From: Magnolia sinica
Lineage: Eukaryota; Streptophyta; Magnoliopsida; Magnoliales; Magnoliaceae
Direction of reading: 5' to 3'
NCBI RefSeq assembly: GCF_029962835.1
Contig: NC_080589.1
Location: 16,451,586-16,515,585, forward strand
Length of the DNA stretch: 64,000 nucleotides
Shown piece by piece: positions 22,147 to 34,737 of this stretch. The first letter of the stretch is position 1. Every line of letters starts with the position of its first letter. The translations under genes and the position numbers were made by a program. The notes below the pieces were generated by a model that was not told where the DNA came from, ran no database searches, and was given only the letters and a program-made list of their open reading frames with translations.

Positions 22147-25100
22147 TTAATCTAACTGCTTATAATCAACCACAGAGTCATATGCTGCCATGGTAAAAGA
22201 GCTCTCTGCAAAACACCTGAAAAGAAAATGTTTGTATTCTCAATCACATGATACAAATAACAGAGTTACGGTTCTGTTTGGAAGTTATTGAAAGGCAGGA
22301 GCAAGCTGTCTTCTTTTCTGCCCGTATCATTTGGTTCCTTTGATCTAGTAGGTAAGGGATGAGACTGACAATTTTGGGTGGAAAGGGCAGAGAAACTGAA
22401 ACTTCACTTACACTGGTTGATTGCTGGCCTCACCCATATATCCGCCCAAAATGATTTGTTTTATTTATTTATTTTGGAGAGGTAAGTCATTATTTGGGGT
22501 TACATCCAAATGCACCCAAAAAAGTCACCTTGTGGCGTCGTGGTCATTTCCGATTCCCGACCAAAAAAGAATCTACTACCCTGGAAAGGGACGAAGGCCC
22601 ACAAAATCACATTCAGATCCAAAGAGCCCATGCCACAACTACTGGAACTCCTCACACACTTTGTTTCCAGTAGAGAAATTCAATCCAGACCCACAACAAG
22701 TTGGATTGGTTTCACGCAAGCAGGATTGATAGCAACACTATTGTAGTCTGGCAAGGGGCAAAGTGATTGTGAGATAAACACATGGAGAAAATAAAACAGG
22801 CTCTGATATACACTATCACATCACAGCGACAAAGTTTGAGATTGGATTAAAATATATACAAGTACCTGAGCTCATGCCAAAACATATCCGTCTGATCATG
22901 CAGGAAAGGCCTCAACTGTTGGACAAATTTGTCTTCCATGTAAACAGTCTTTGAGGGCACTTTGAACTCTTCTTCAAGGCTTGAGATCCACAATGATGTA
23001 GCTAGATGAACAATAACTGATGGATCTGAGTCCCCGAGGATGGCGTGTAATTCCCTCCGGATCCATGGTTCTAGGCGCCGCTGTATTTGCTCTTTTGCAT
23101 CATTATTTCGTATTTTCTGAAGGAAAAAAAAAAAAAAAGAGCTTTCCTCAGAATATAAGAACTGCTCAAAGGAAGAGGAGATTAAGTGGGGGCAGTGGTT
23201 TGAAGCAACACGATTAAAAGAAGGTGACAAGTACATGAAATTTTTTCACAGCATTGACAGTGCCCGGCCAGGACTAATAAGATTCAGAGCATTTTGGTGA
23301 ATGGGATAAGGGTAGAGGAAAATCTCAGGTCTGTGACACCTTAGTTCAATTTCACAAGAATCTTCTCACTAGTGAGAGTGGGCGCAGCCATGGCCTGATA
23401 ATTTGCCTTTTAATTAAATTTCCAAAGCGAAGCCGAGTCTTTGGAAAAGCCGATCACCAAGAAGGAAGTCAGGGTGGTGGTAGAAACTTTAGGTAGAGAT
23501 AAGGCTCTAAGGCTGGATGGATTCCCTATGGCTTTCTTTCAAGTGTAATGGGAGTTGGTGAAGGGCGTTTTGGTAAATTTTATTGCCAAGTTCCTTAAAA
23601 AAGTTTGTTGATTGTTGGAGTTAGGAGCATCCTTCTAAGCATCATTCCCAAAAACGGCGTTGAATGCTCAAGAGATTTTGGGCCTATTAGCCTTGTTGAG
23701 GGCCCTTACAAAATTTTATGTAAAATCTTGGCATCCAAAATTTGAGTGGTTTTAGTGAATGCCATATATAAAATCTAAAGTGCATTCTTTGCCAGATGAC
23801 AAATTTTGGATAGAGCGTTAATTGCTCATGAATGCATAGATAGTGCCACGGAAAAGGGAAAAAAAAAAAGAAGAAGTAATATTTGCGAGCTTGACATTAT
23901 GAAAGCATATGACCACGTACATTGTGATTTTCTTGATTACATATCGGGACACTTGGGTTGCGGGCAGAGATGGAGGATATGGATTCGAGACTGTGTTCAG
24001 TCAACCAAGTTCTTCATGTTGGTCAACGGGTTTCCCATACGTTTTTTCAAGGCTTTAAGAGGTCTCTGGCGAAGACATCTACTTTCCACTTTCTTGTTTG
24101 TGGTAGTAGCGGAAGCGCTTAAAAAGATGTTGGATATAGGCCTATCTGTGGGCCTTATTAGCCATTTCTAGATTGAGAAAAACAAAGTTTCAAATTTCTC
24201 ATCTCCAATTCACTGATGAAATCATCCTATTCTGCAATGCAAAAAAGATAAGGTGGATAACTTGAGAAAAAAGTGATAGAGATTTTGAAGTGTTGTTGGT
24301 CTTGAAGGTAAACATCCTTAAAAACTGAGATGTTGGGTGTTCGCATATCCGAGTAGAATATGGCGAGGCAAGTGGAGGTGTTCGGGTGTTGCATTGGGTC
24401 TTTTCCTTTGTCGTATCTCAGCCTTCCTTTTATGCATTAGCAAACCCATGAAGCATCTTTGGGATAAGATAATTGAAAACATAGAAAGGAAATAGTGAAG
24501 GTGAAAGAGTTGGCACCTTTCTTTAGGCGGTAAATTAACATTAATAAAAGCAGTGATGTCAAATTTGTTGCTTTACCTTGCGTCTCTTTTTTGGTGCTTG
24601 GAGGCTATTTTGGACAGGTTAGAGAGATGAAGACGAGACTTTTGTGACAAGGTGCAAAGAGAAACAAACTTTCATTTGTTGAAGTGAGAAGAGGTGTACA
24701 AGCCATATGAAGAAGGGGGGTGGAAATTAGGAGGATGGGAGTTTATGAATTTTTTATTGTTGGGTTAGTGATTGTGGAGATTTGGCAGAAGAGGGTAGCT
24801 TATGGAGAGAAGTGATGCCTAGAAAGTATGGTGTCAAGGAAGGGGGGTGGTAGACAAAAGATTCATCCTTATATAGGGTATCCATGTTGTGGAAGGTGTT
24901 TACTAGGTTGGCATCCAAGTTTAAGGTGGGGATCAATTTCTCATTAGGAGGAGAGGATTCGCTTTCGGGAGGATGTTTGGATTAGAGAGAGGGTGCTTTG
25001 GGATACGTTTTCGACGTTAACAAGGTTATTTCCAAAAGCAAATGTTCACATTGCTCAATGCTTCTCACTCTCTAGAGAAGTAGCGGTTTGGTCTCCTCCA

Positions 25101-28100
25101 TGTCAGAGGAACTTGATAGATGGGGAAGTGGATGACTTCACTCGGCCCTTCAGCGCGGCTTCAATGCCATCATCCTTCTTTGGGAGAATGGATGTGATGG
25201 TGTGAAACGAGGAAAAATCAGGCCGACTCTCTATCCACTCTTTCCACAAGTTGATACATGGGTCATGAGCACAAATGTCACACTTCTAATGCTTGGCATT
25301 ACAGTGCCCCTCTTAAGGTAGCAGAATTTTGATTGGTTGGTGGGAAGAAACAAGGTGCTTAGAATTGATAAAATTCGAAGATCATGATCCCTAATATCTG
25401 CTTGATGTGCATGCAAAACCCAGAGTCGGTTGATCACCTATTTACTCACTGCTCCTATACTAGAGAGCCATATGAGACTCTTTGACACATTTAAAGTGTT
25501 GTAGGTGATGTCCAGATCCATTGAAGGCATCTTCTTAGCATGGCATGGGGGCGGAGTTGGGAAAAGAGGGGGTTGATCTGGAGGATAACACTCATAGTCC
25601 ATAAATTGGCCCTGTATTAGCACAATGGTGGAAGAAATATAATCGGACCATTATAACTTTTCAAGGGAAGAAGAAACATTGCTCACTGACTAAAAGGGAA
25701 CCGAGGATGATAGCGACTAGGTTTTATGGTCTACAGCATACATGCTACAAGCGATAAACATGATAGGAGCATACTTTTGTCACATGTGAAGATGACTTGT
25801 TTCGAGGGTCCAACGACATCTGATGGAAACAACATGCCCAAGTTTATTGGATGAAATTATTCTAACAGGTATCGAAGAAGTTATGGCCAAAATACCGATA
25901 GTGAATGAGGTTATGACCAAACTAGGTGGTTATCAAAAACCATGTTGAGGGACACTAGAGTGAAATGTTGACCAATGTTTAGAAAGACCAACTCAAAACA
26001 GCAGTTAGCTATATAAAACCATGGGGCAAGGTTAGTGCCATAATAAGTTGCAGATTGACAATACATTCGAAGTTCTATCCGCACTATTATAACTTTGAAA
26101 TAACCATTCCTCTAGGAAATTATGTGTAGGAGATTTGTTCTTTTTGCAGGTGTACAGTACCTTTAAAAATCCTCAAAGTGAACTCAAGCCATTGCAAAAG
26201 AATGCCCTTTCAAAGAGGAATAAGCTCTGGTGTGGGTTGAATTAATTCTCTCTTATAAAACAAACAAAAAAACATAAATAAATAAATAAATCTAAGTACA
26301 TCGAGAATAATTGACGTACCTGATGTAAGCTATCCCTAGAAGGACAATGAAGAGGAATTGCTTGTAACCGTCTCTTGTATATACTGCAGAAATATAGAAA
26401 TAAATGTTACAGGTACAAAGTTGCTCGAGCTATCAAACCAACAGCAATAGAAAATGAATTGTTGTCCCTAAACTTGTTATCTCAAATGTGAACTGAAAAT
26501 TCTGATAAATATAATAATATCAGATTATCGCTCCTCTGGAAGCAGCAGTAAAACATTGGTAGTGGTAAGTTGTAACTTGTAACAAATGAACAGAAACAAT
26601 TTTGTATTTTGACAGTCTTCTGCAACAAAACTATCCAAAGTCATAACCCAACAGATTCACGTTTAGTTAAAACCAATTGAAACAAAACCAAGAGAAGCTA
26701 TGGGCTCATTTAATTAAAATTTCTCTGCAACATATGATTCAGGTTTCATTGATTCAAAAAAAAAACAAATGTAAAATCTTGATCGGTTCCTAGTTAGCCT
26801 CTATGAAGAAGGAATAATCCTAAAGGTAATATAATAACAATCTTAGCAATGTATCGCATTAAGGATATAATATATGGATGTACGATGAGTGAGATACCTA
26901 GCGCGCCACTGAAGAACTCTTTCTGCTACCAGTTCAGCTTGATTTCTTTGTCCCACATGAGAAGGCATGAATCTTGACTGCCCAAATGAGCGGCGCCAGG
27001 GTAACGGCCTAGAACGCTGGATAACAGAATGAAGTTGATCCCTAGATCTGCTTAGCAACCTGATCAAAGTGCACAACCAACAAATTCTGTATCACTAAGA
27101 AAATCTCAACTGCATTTCAAGCTTTCAACAGTTACAACCCAAAAGAGCTAAGAAAGCATTTGCACACCAATTTGAGTTTTTTTCCCAGAATACCACCCGT
27201 AAAAGATCCAAGTATGGAAAATAATAATGAAATAGAAAAAATGCATATAAACAAATGCCATTGTCCCACAAGTCATGAGAAATAAGGTACATTTTCGGAG
27301 GCCAATGATTGCATTGGTTAGGAGTGAGTTGGTTCAAGTTGAAGGCTCTAAAAAGAACACGGGGAAGGCCCAAAAGAATGTTGGTGGAGGACCGGAGGTA
27401 CCAAGAAAATCCCTGAGATTTTCATTTTATCAGTTGTGTTTGAGAGCCTAGATTTTCAATCCCGAGGAATCCAGTAACTGTGTTTGGCAACCTGAATTTT
27501 CAAAAAGGCCACTTCACATAAAGGAGTAGAGAACAATTATGACAGTTGGACAGGATTGTAAATCCTCTGATTTTGCATTCTACCTTTTAGAGACAATTTT
27601 TATTTATTTATTTTTTTTTAAAAAGGCCTTTTTAGTGATTTTGGATCCTAGTGGATTTAAAAAGTCCACTCAATATCCAGGGGCCAAACAAAAGAAAATC
27701 TTTGCATTTGGATTTCAAATCCATAACTGCCCAAAATACAAGCTGCCAAGCAACCGCTAAGGGATTGTTTGGATGCCTATAAGTTTTTAAGTTGTGACTT
27801 TCAACAGTAAGTCACTTGAAGGAAGCGACTTCTCCCACTAACCCCATGAAGTTTCCTGGCAGTTTTGCCTGTAAGTGACTTACAGGTGAATTTCCTCCGT
27901 CAAACACCACCTACCTGTGAGTCACTTTGATGCAACCAAATGGCCACACGTGCCGATGGATCAAGATTCAAAGAAAAGGCCCACATCTCATGAGAGCACA
28001 CTCTGCACGTGTGTACAAGAAAAGGACCACCATCTTTTTTTAGCCATCATCACTTTCCATTTTTTCAAATTTCTGGATTAGAAAATCTGCTCTTTCATAT

Positions 28101-29506
28101 CTTTATTTTTAGGCAAGAAATAATCTTAAATATTTTCTTATCTAAGTATCTTCTTATTTTAAAAAGCTTTGTTACTTAGGTGCTTTCCTATTTCATAGAT
28201 TCTTATTTTAGACATTTTCTTAAATATAGAAAGCTTTGTTACTTAGGGGCTTTCCTATTTCATAGATTTTTATATTTCATATATTTTATTATAGATTGTA
28301 AGGTTGATTATAAATAGAACTTCTATCCTGTGGAATAAGACAACTTGATCAATATTCTCTATATGAAATTTTCTTCTTTTCTCAATGGTGGCTGTTGAAG
28401 GGAGGGAAAGTGATCTCTAGTTCCAGACTAGAGGACTGTTGAGCTTGCTTACAGTCTTGCATTGTGATCTCTAGCATCTGGCTAGAGGATTGATGGATCT
28501 TTTCCACAATCTCTTTATTTTCTTATTGATTTATTTGCTTTCCATTTCGGGTTTGCATTACACTTTCTACTTAAAGAACTCGCAAGCATCAAAAAGACCC
28601 CTAAAGGCTTCCATTGTGAATTCTCTGCATAAGTGGGATTTTACCCACATCCAAACAACCGCTGATGGAATGACAGGCTATGAAATAGACATTGTTATTC
28701 TGGTTATTTTCTCAACAACATGAGTTACAGCGTTAGTGACACAATGACAGCTCCTTTCCATGCATGTATATACCAGAGTTCCTAGGAAAAGTAATCACTG
28801 TTTTCTCATGGGCCTTACATTTTCAATTTTCAATTTTCATGATGGGTTTTCCCATTCCAAAGTGGCTGTTACCGTTGCATAACAGTAACGCCAGCTGACC
28901 ATTATAAGGTCACAGCGCCATTCTCAAATATCGAAATGTGGCCGGAAAGTGATTTTTTTATTTTTTATTTGCTGGTGCTAATATCAACGACTCTTTCTGC
29001 AGACCAATTACTGAGAATCTGAAACCAACGCAAAGAAATTAAAAATCGAACTGTTATAATTCTGACCTGTGATGGATTTCGCTCCTTCTGCGTCTGAATC
29101 CGCCTTCTATAACCACCTTCTTTCTCTCTTTCAGATCCGCCAACCGCTCTTCCTCGAAATCGCCAGTCGAAACCCTGATGTTAAAGAACCAGCGATCGAA
29201 TTCCGCATTGCAGAGAGGGCAATTCCTCTTCAGATCACTCCATTTCCGGATGCAATCGATGCAATAAGCGTGGAAACAGACCTTGATCACAGCCGCTCTG
29301 TGACCTTCGATGCTGCGGAGGCAGATCGGGCATGATTTCTGGTAGATAGCAGGTGCGAGTCGAACCGAAGTGGATGGTTTGGGTTTTAGTTTGGAAGAAA
29401 CCCTAGATGTTGAAGGAGATGCCATCTCGCTCTCCAAAACCCTAGATGGGTTCATCTTGCGTGCGTCGCGACCCAAGCTCGTCCTTGTTGCGGATGGGAC
29501 CCACAT
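22147..29506 (-). CDS. TOPORS-like RING-finger E3 ubiquitin ligase (5 exons)
   Basis: Complete split gene. Exons: 29506-29067, 27059-26898, 26383-26320, 23116-22866, 22216-22147 (stop TAA 22149-22147). All four introns are GT-AG; exons 1, 2 and 4 end after the second codon base and exon 3 ends in phase 0, so the frame closes exactly: 328 codons from the first ATG, or 311/301 from the ATGs at 29455/29425. The last, MASPSTSRV, is a likely alternative start. Exon 1 encodes a C3HC4 RING (C59, C62, C77, H79, C82, C85, C96, C99), which recruits a ubiquitin-loaded E2. The basic middle part and the C-terminal region (PWIRRELHAILGD, then LRPFLHDQTDMFWHELR, CFAESSFTMAAYD) resemble the conserved post-RING segment of TOPORS proteins, thought to act in the nucleus in ubiquitin/SUMO ligation. 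The protein is much shorter than animal TOPORS. Substrate unknown. A hAT MITE starts about 105 bp upstream of the first ATG. Confidence 0.9.
23139..25770 (+). mobile_element. L1-type LINE fragment in intron 3 of the RING gene
   Basis: Decayed non-LTR retrotransposon, antisense to its host gene. In order: the pre-RT segment (EEEIKWGQWFEATRLKEGD then KFFHSIDSARPG, 23173-23270, and after a frameshift NKIQSILVNGIRVEENLRS); the reverse transcriptase start (TLGRDKALRLDGFPMAFF, about 23490-23545); the RT core (ELDIMKAYDHVHCDFLDY, 23890-23945), where the first catalytic Asp is kept; and a zf-RVT finger (CMQNPESVDHLFTHC, about 25405-25455) with the C-terminal tail to about 25770. No FADD box is seen. 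5' truncated; many stops. No target duplication located. Confidence 0.85.
27305..27400 (+). mobile_element. RTE LINE 3' fragment in intron 1 of the RING gene
   Basis: GAGTGAGTTGGTTCAAGTTG followed by AAGGCTCT and GGGGAAGGCCCAAAAG matches the RTE LINE at 52698-52755 almost base for base. Only about 95 bp is left, from the C-terminal coding part rather than the tail. Confidence 0.75.
27401..28990. other. RING gene intron 1; repeats but no gene
   Basis: GGGATTGTTTGGATG (27763) and CATCCAAACAACC (28639) face each other like the ends of a GTTTGG-type MITE, but the match is short and no duplication is clear. Inside, AAGCTTTGTTACTTAGG is repeated (28168 and 28220) upstream of ATTATAAATAGAAC (28308), which looks like an LTR or TRIM promoter. 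No coding sequence. Confidence 0.35.
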
Positions 29507-29610
29507 GCAGCTATAGCCAGCTAATTTGAACGGTTTGGCACTCCCCTGCTATGGCCGACAGCGGGATAAATGGTGCTGCCTGCCGTGCCGTCGGACTAGA
29601 ATCCTCTCCC

Positions 29611-30233
29611 CAGGGGTATACATAGAGTCGAACCGTGTCGAGCTGGCCTCAGCTCAACTTGGCTCGGCCACTAGCTGACCTCAGCTTGGACTCGGCTCGG
29701 CCACTCGCCGACCTCAGCTTGGACTCGGACTCGGCTCGGCCCAGTCCATGAGCTTAACTGGCCAGCTCAAGCTGAGTTCGAGCCGAGATCAAGCCAAGTT
29801 CGCCATTGTAACATTTTCACAAACACCGAAACTATACCTTTAAAATCTCACTGTATTTGATACAATTGTAAAACCATTTACGGGTATTTTATCAAACACC
29901 TTCTAAACAATATAAAAATCAAGACAAAAATGTATCAGTTTCATATACGTACATTTCTTACCATCAGCCACACTTCATTGGGTCATTTCATCAAACACTT
30001 GGTGAGTAACATCAATATCAAAGTAACTGAGTCATCGAACTGGTTCAATCCGAGTTCAGTTCGAGCTGGGTTTGATCCGAGTCAAGTCAAACTAGGGCTA
30101 GCTCGAATTCATTTTTGAGCTAAAAAAATCAGCTCGACTCAACTCGAACTTAGCTTCGAACTGAGTTGACTTGAGCTTTCTCGAGTTGACTCAAGAGAGC
30201 TAGCCGAGCTAGCTCAATTTGTGTACACCTCTA
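29611..30233. mobile_element. hAT-like MITE, copy 3 (complete, 623 bp)
   Basis: Left end CAGGGGTATACATAGAG, right end TTGTGTACACCTCTA (inverse TAGAGGTGTACACAA). Flanks CCTCTCCC (29603-29610) and CCTCTACC (30234-30241) form an 8-bp target duplication with one difference, as expected for hAT elements. The outer ~200 bp on each side are dense in GAGCCGAG/CTCGACTC words, a subterminal array like transposase-binding sites of hATs. The central 250 bp is AT-rich and on the minus strand gives two PPR-like VFDE[M/K]-type stretches exactly 99 bp apart (TCAAACAC at 29892 and 29991). Confidence 0.8.
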
Positions 30234-30289
30234 CCTCTACCTGGTCTGTTGTATACGGCGGGCATGCCACATCCCCACCGGCTAACAAT

Positions 30290-30485
30290 CTGTGTGGGCT
30301 CCGCATTAATGTATGTGTTTTATCCACGTCATCCATCCATTTTGTCTGCTCATGTTAGGGCATGAGCCCAACAATGAGGCAAATCCAAATATTGGGGGGC
30401 CACACCACAGGCAACGACGGTGATTGAATGCTCACCATTAAAATCTTCTCAGGGGCACAAAGGGTTTAGATCCGTAAACAACCCA
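30290..30485. repeat. Interspersed 'GTGGGCCC' family fragment
   Basis: TGTGTGGGCTCCGCATTAATG, then CATCCATCCATTTTGTCTGC, GCATGAGCCCAACAATGAGG and GGCCACACCACAGGCAACG. Only the left part of the family is present. Confidence 0.65.
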
Positions 30486-33400
30486 CCTTTGGCAATAATC
30501 TTGATAAGCTTGATGAAGATTGATGATAAACCCGAATCCAAACTTGAACCCAAGTAGAAATCCTAAAAATCTTAAAATCTTAAAAACTAATCCTAAAATC
30601 CAGTTAACCCGATGCAATAATCGGACACAGTAGTAAATTTGGTCATTAACCCAAACTTTTGGAAAAAACTAACAAGTAGAGTTAATCCTTAAGTCAACTA
30701 ATTTAGTTAGTCCATATATCCTACTCAATCAACTCATCTTTTTAAGGCAAGTCCATAAACTTATTTTGACCCAAGCTCATTACAAAGCTCAATAAGAAGA
30801 CCAAAGTTGTCCACATGTATGCGAGGAGCATCCCTCCAAAACTGGAGCAAAAGTGGACGATGAGCATCACTCAGAGCGCTGCTCGTCGCATGGCACTGGC
30901 TATACTTGGGCCAGTTGGCCTCTCTTGTGCGCCCATCTTACTTGCCTATTTCATGCATGTGTAAAACTTTAAAATTACTATGATGTCCCACTCTTGAACC
31001 AAAATTACACATCATGCCATTCAAACCAATACATGAGATTTTACCACATGTCAGTCTCGAATCTGAGACATCCAAGCCAATTTTAACCTCAGGTTTTGCA
31101 GGAATTACAAGAAAACCAAGTTGGATGGCTATAAATACCTCATTCCATTCACATTTGGGATAATCCTTACCGTTTTCAAATCATCACTTACCAATACATA
31201 ATCATCCTAAGCCCCATTAGCCATTCACCCCACCAAGGAAATTAAGGGTGAGGAAGAGAGCTCTAGCCCCAACACTAAGCCTTTTTGAGCCCCACCAAAG
31301 TTCAAATCAAGCCACTTAATACAATCCCCTGCGACACTACTATTCACCCAATTGTTTTCAATCAAGCTTCATTTAGCTATGACATCTGCATAACGTACCA
31401 TTCAACACACTTTGCACCAAATTGCCTCGAAAGTATGCTCTGATACTTATCGATTTAATGAGATCCCGTCCAACAGAAAACTAACCAATTACCTCACATT
31501 TTTTCATGAGCAATGCACACATTCATATATGAGAATTGAATCCCTACCCTCAAGAATAATCAGACTCTATGTAGTAGAGATCATACATCTGTACGGGCGG
31601 AGTGAGTGCCTGATACGTTCTCTCTTTGTAACTGTTGTCTCTTGCTCAAATTTCTGATTACAAAATTGAATAATCATCTTAGGTAGGAAATCTTCGAATC
31701 TCTACCACAATGTTTCTATAAGGTCTAGCCGACTGTATAGACGAAGAAATTGAATAGTGGTGACTCTAATCAAACATAATCAATCAATCACAGCGCAAAA
31801 ACCCCTCAAAAGAGGCAACTCGTGGGAAAAGTGGCCTCGAGTCAATTCCAACTTGTGATCCCAACACCCACAGGATCAATCAGATATTTGTGTTTTCCCT
31901 TCGTTTAGGTGTGTGGCTATAGACACCATACACTAAGTGAAAATAAATCACAATCATTGACTTTAGTTGAGTCCTAGTCAAAGTATATTTATAGCATAAA
32001 GGCATGTCCTGGAGACATCTATCGAATTAAATTAGCCATAAATGGGGCACACATATGGTAATCTAAGGGAGGTACAGTCCCAGGAGCACCCACAGAGTGC
32101 CGCAGCATATTCAAAAAGGTAAAAAAAAAAGGCAAATTGGTCTACTAAGGACAGGTTTTACACAAAATCGATCCTCGGTCGACTGTTTTTGGGTGTATGG
32201 TGTGCTAGACCAATGGCAAGCCTTGCCACACTATCCGTTTTCATTTTAATTTGTCAGGATTTGCAACTAATTGAGTATTGGGGTCTACATAAACCACCCC
32301 CGTGGACGCAGTAAAGGGGAGAAGAGTCCAGAGGATGGAAGGGTCCAAAGAGTGGAAGTGTTGTAAGAGATCTATCTAATTCATCCCTTAAAGATAACTC
32401 AGTTGCAACTCATCACCTGTCTATAAACTACGCGCATTAGAGTTCATTCGACTCTATCAATTTTTTAGACTTCTCCATGCTAAATTGCTCTGTTAGTCAA
32501 AGTTCCAGAGCTAAGAAAAATATTTAAGTCAACAAGTCTGATCGGAACTTGAGACATGCAGCCATTCATTTAAACCAAGAAAGATGTATGATTTATTGTT
32601 TTCCTTCTCACATCACAAATCAAGCCATATCTTGCTCCACACATACCTATGACATCAACACACACATATTACACTACATTTGCAATTGTCTCTATTATTT
32701 CACATATCCGGATTTTGTGACTCTACCTAGTATGGCCTAACATACGCTCTTTTTTCCCATTACTTTTACATTATTATTTATTTTTCTTAACTAGGTCGAA
32801 GCCTAGCGTGACATGGCTTAGCTCGGCAATATTAAAAGTTTTTATGAATTCCCAAAACAAATATATATATATATATATATATATCACACAATCCCATAAA
32901 TATAAATACCGTGCGTTGCATGAATGGAAATGAGTGCCTAACCTCTTCATTTTCCACAATTAAGACCCTTACTCATAGTCTACGAGTCGACTAGTGTGGG
33001 AATCACTTTAGTTAAGGATTCTTTTTATTCTCCGCCCTTATGTGATTCTGCGGGTCATAGCCAACTGTAGATTATGAAGTCACATTCATACTAGTGCTGA
33101 CTCCAAAATATTTAAACGTATCGTTTTCAGCAACCTTGGAAAGATATGTTAATGCACTAATTTGTGCATCTTGTTTATCAATCACGTGAGTCCATGTATC
33201 ATGTACTCGATTGAGCCCTTGGAAGCTAAAGACCGGAGACACGAGAGGATAAGAGCATCAAGAAGTAAAAAAACATGTAAACGAGGTGTCTTTGTAACCT
33301 TAACCCTTGATCCAAAATAACCATTGAACCTCTATATGATTCTGGCTTAATCGGTAAATTTTGTTGATCATCCCCTAGCCTTAATAACCTAATTGAAATA

Positions 33401-34169
33401 TGATAAGTAAGGCCGTAAGATGTGTGAAGTTATTGTGAAAATATACGCCCAGAATAATAGTTTTTAATTGGTGCTCGATCCAATTAAGCGTACCTGGAGG
33501 GGTCCTCGATGGCATCGAATATGAAGTCGGATATGTCCAGCAAGAAATGATCATATTATCTTATTTCCTTGATGACATTGAAAGGTAACTCAGACATGTT
33601 TAGTGAGAAATATATCATATTATTTGATTATCTCGATAGCATTGAGGTACCTTTCGATGACGTCGAAGATCACTTTGATGGTATCAAAGAGCTTTCAATG
33701 GCACCGACAGAGCTGTTATTTGTCCTTATTTAAAATATATAAAAAAAATCTATTAAAACTTAAAGTTCTTATAAAGGGCATCTGGTTCTTAAGCATTTGG
33801 ATGTATTTTTTTGCAATAGAAGCTTATGTAAGTCTATAATCATATACGTCATCCTATGCCTCCAAGCCAAAGAGTTTTAAGTCATATTCCTTAATATTAA
33901 CACCACAATAAGGATTCCAACCTCTACCTTGAAATTTTTTTTGAACTCCTTCATGTTATAGAGATTAAGCTTAACCTCTATAGGTATACAATTGTCTAAA
34001 TCATCTAGAAGACCCATCTTGGTGAATCCCCATGAATTACAACTTCACATCAATTGTACGAGATTCAACCATCAAAATGAGTATTACATGGAAGGCATTT
34101 GATCTTTAAGCTGAAACCTTGGCAAGACATTGGTATCATGATTGGGGGAACAAAAGGGAGTTGATTGAA
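30486..34169. other. No gene recognised; possible retroelement leftovers
   Basis: 3.7 kb without a recognisable coding domain. The text near 31430-31450 (TATGCTCTGATACTT) is the complement of a TATCAGAGC primer-binding core, suggesting an old minus-strand LTR element, but no LTR could be delimited. (TA)n at 32863-32884. The ORFs here are all under 82 codons and featureless. Confidence 0.35.
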
Positions 34170-34316
34170 TTTAACGCCCCGGTTTTTTAAACCCGAGTAT
34201 CTAACTCGCTCTCCAAAAAATTCGAGTGTTAGCCTTTAAATTTCAGTGTAAATTTGAACCGCTTATCATTAACCAGAGTCAGCAACAAATGTTGGCGGAA
34301 TAAACCATGCATTGTA

Positions 34317-34317
<1 letters not shown>

Positions 34318-34342
<25 letters not shown>
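34318..34342. repeat. (TA)n microsatellite
   Basis: Uninterrupted TA repeat inside the LTR-like DNA at 34.2-36.8 kb. No ATGCTC-type element terminus adjoins it, unlike the tracts at 4.0 and 43.8 kb. Confidence 0.8.
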
Positions 34343-34347
<5 letters not shown>

Positions 34348-34737
34348 CCATCATAAAATTTCAAATGTAGCACCCATACAGGACTTATACAATTCCAAAT
34401 GACAGAGTTCATTAAATAAAAATATAAATCTATCGTCTAATGATGGAGCTCAACATGGGCCATAAGGACCCCGCCTAGCTCCTCAGCTGCCCGATTTGCT
34501 CCAGCAACCCAATGAACGACATCGGCTCGCTTAACACCTGCATAAACTGTTATGGTTTGATAGCGTCAATGACCATCGTAGTGAGGAGTACCCTCTAAGA
34601 TTACACACTACCGTGTTAACTAAGCATTGTTCTAGATAATAAAATATTCAAAACAATTCACAAATGCGATCTTGTTTATGTATATAAATGCATGAGTGCA
34701 CGTCAACTGGGGATGCACATCCAATTGGCCAAGTGAA

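Noticed and set aside
22847..23236. 129-codon minus frame beginning MYLSPSFNRVASN as a separate gene
   Set aside because: Its central part is exon 4 of the RING gene; the start lies in LINE DNA beyond the splice acceptor at 23117.
27763..28660. MITE with GGGATTGTTTGGATG/CATCCAAACAACC ends in RING gene intron 1
   Set aside because: The inverted ends match for about 13 bases but the flanking three bases differ; GTTTGGATG words are common in plant repeats.
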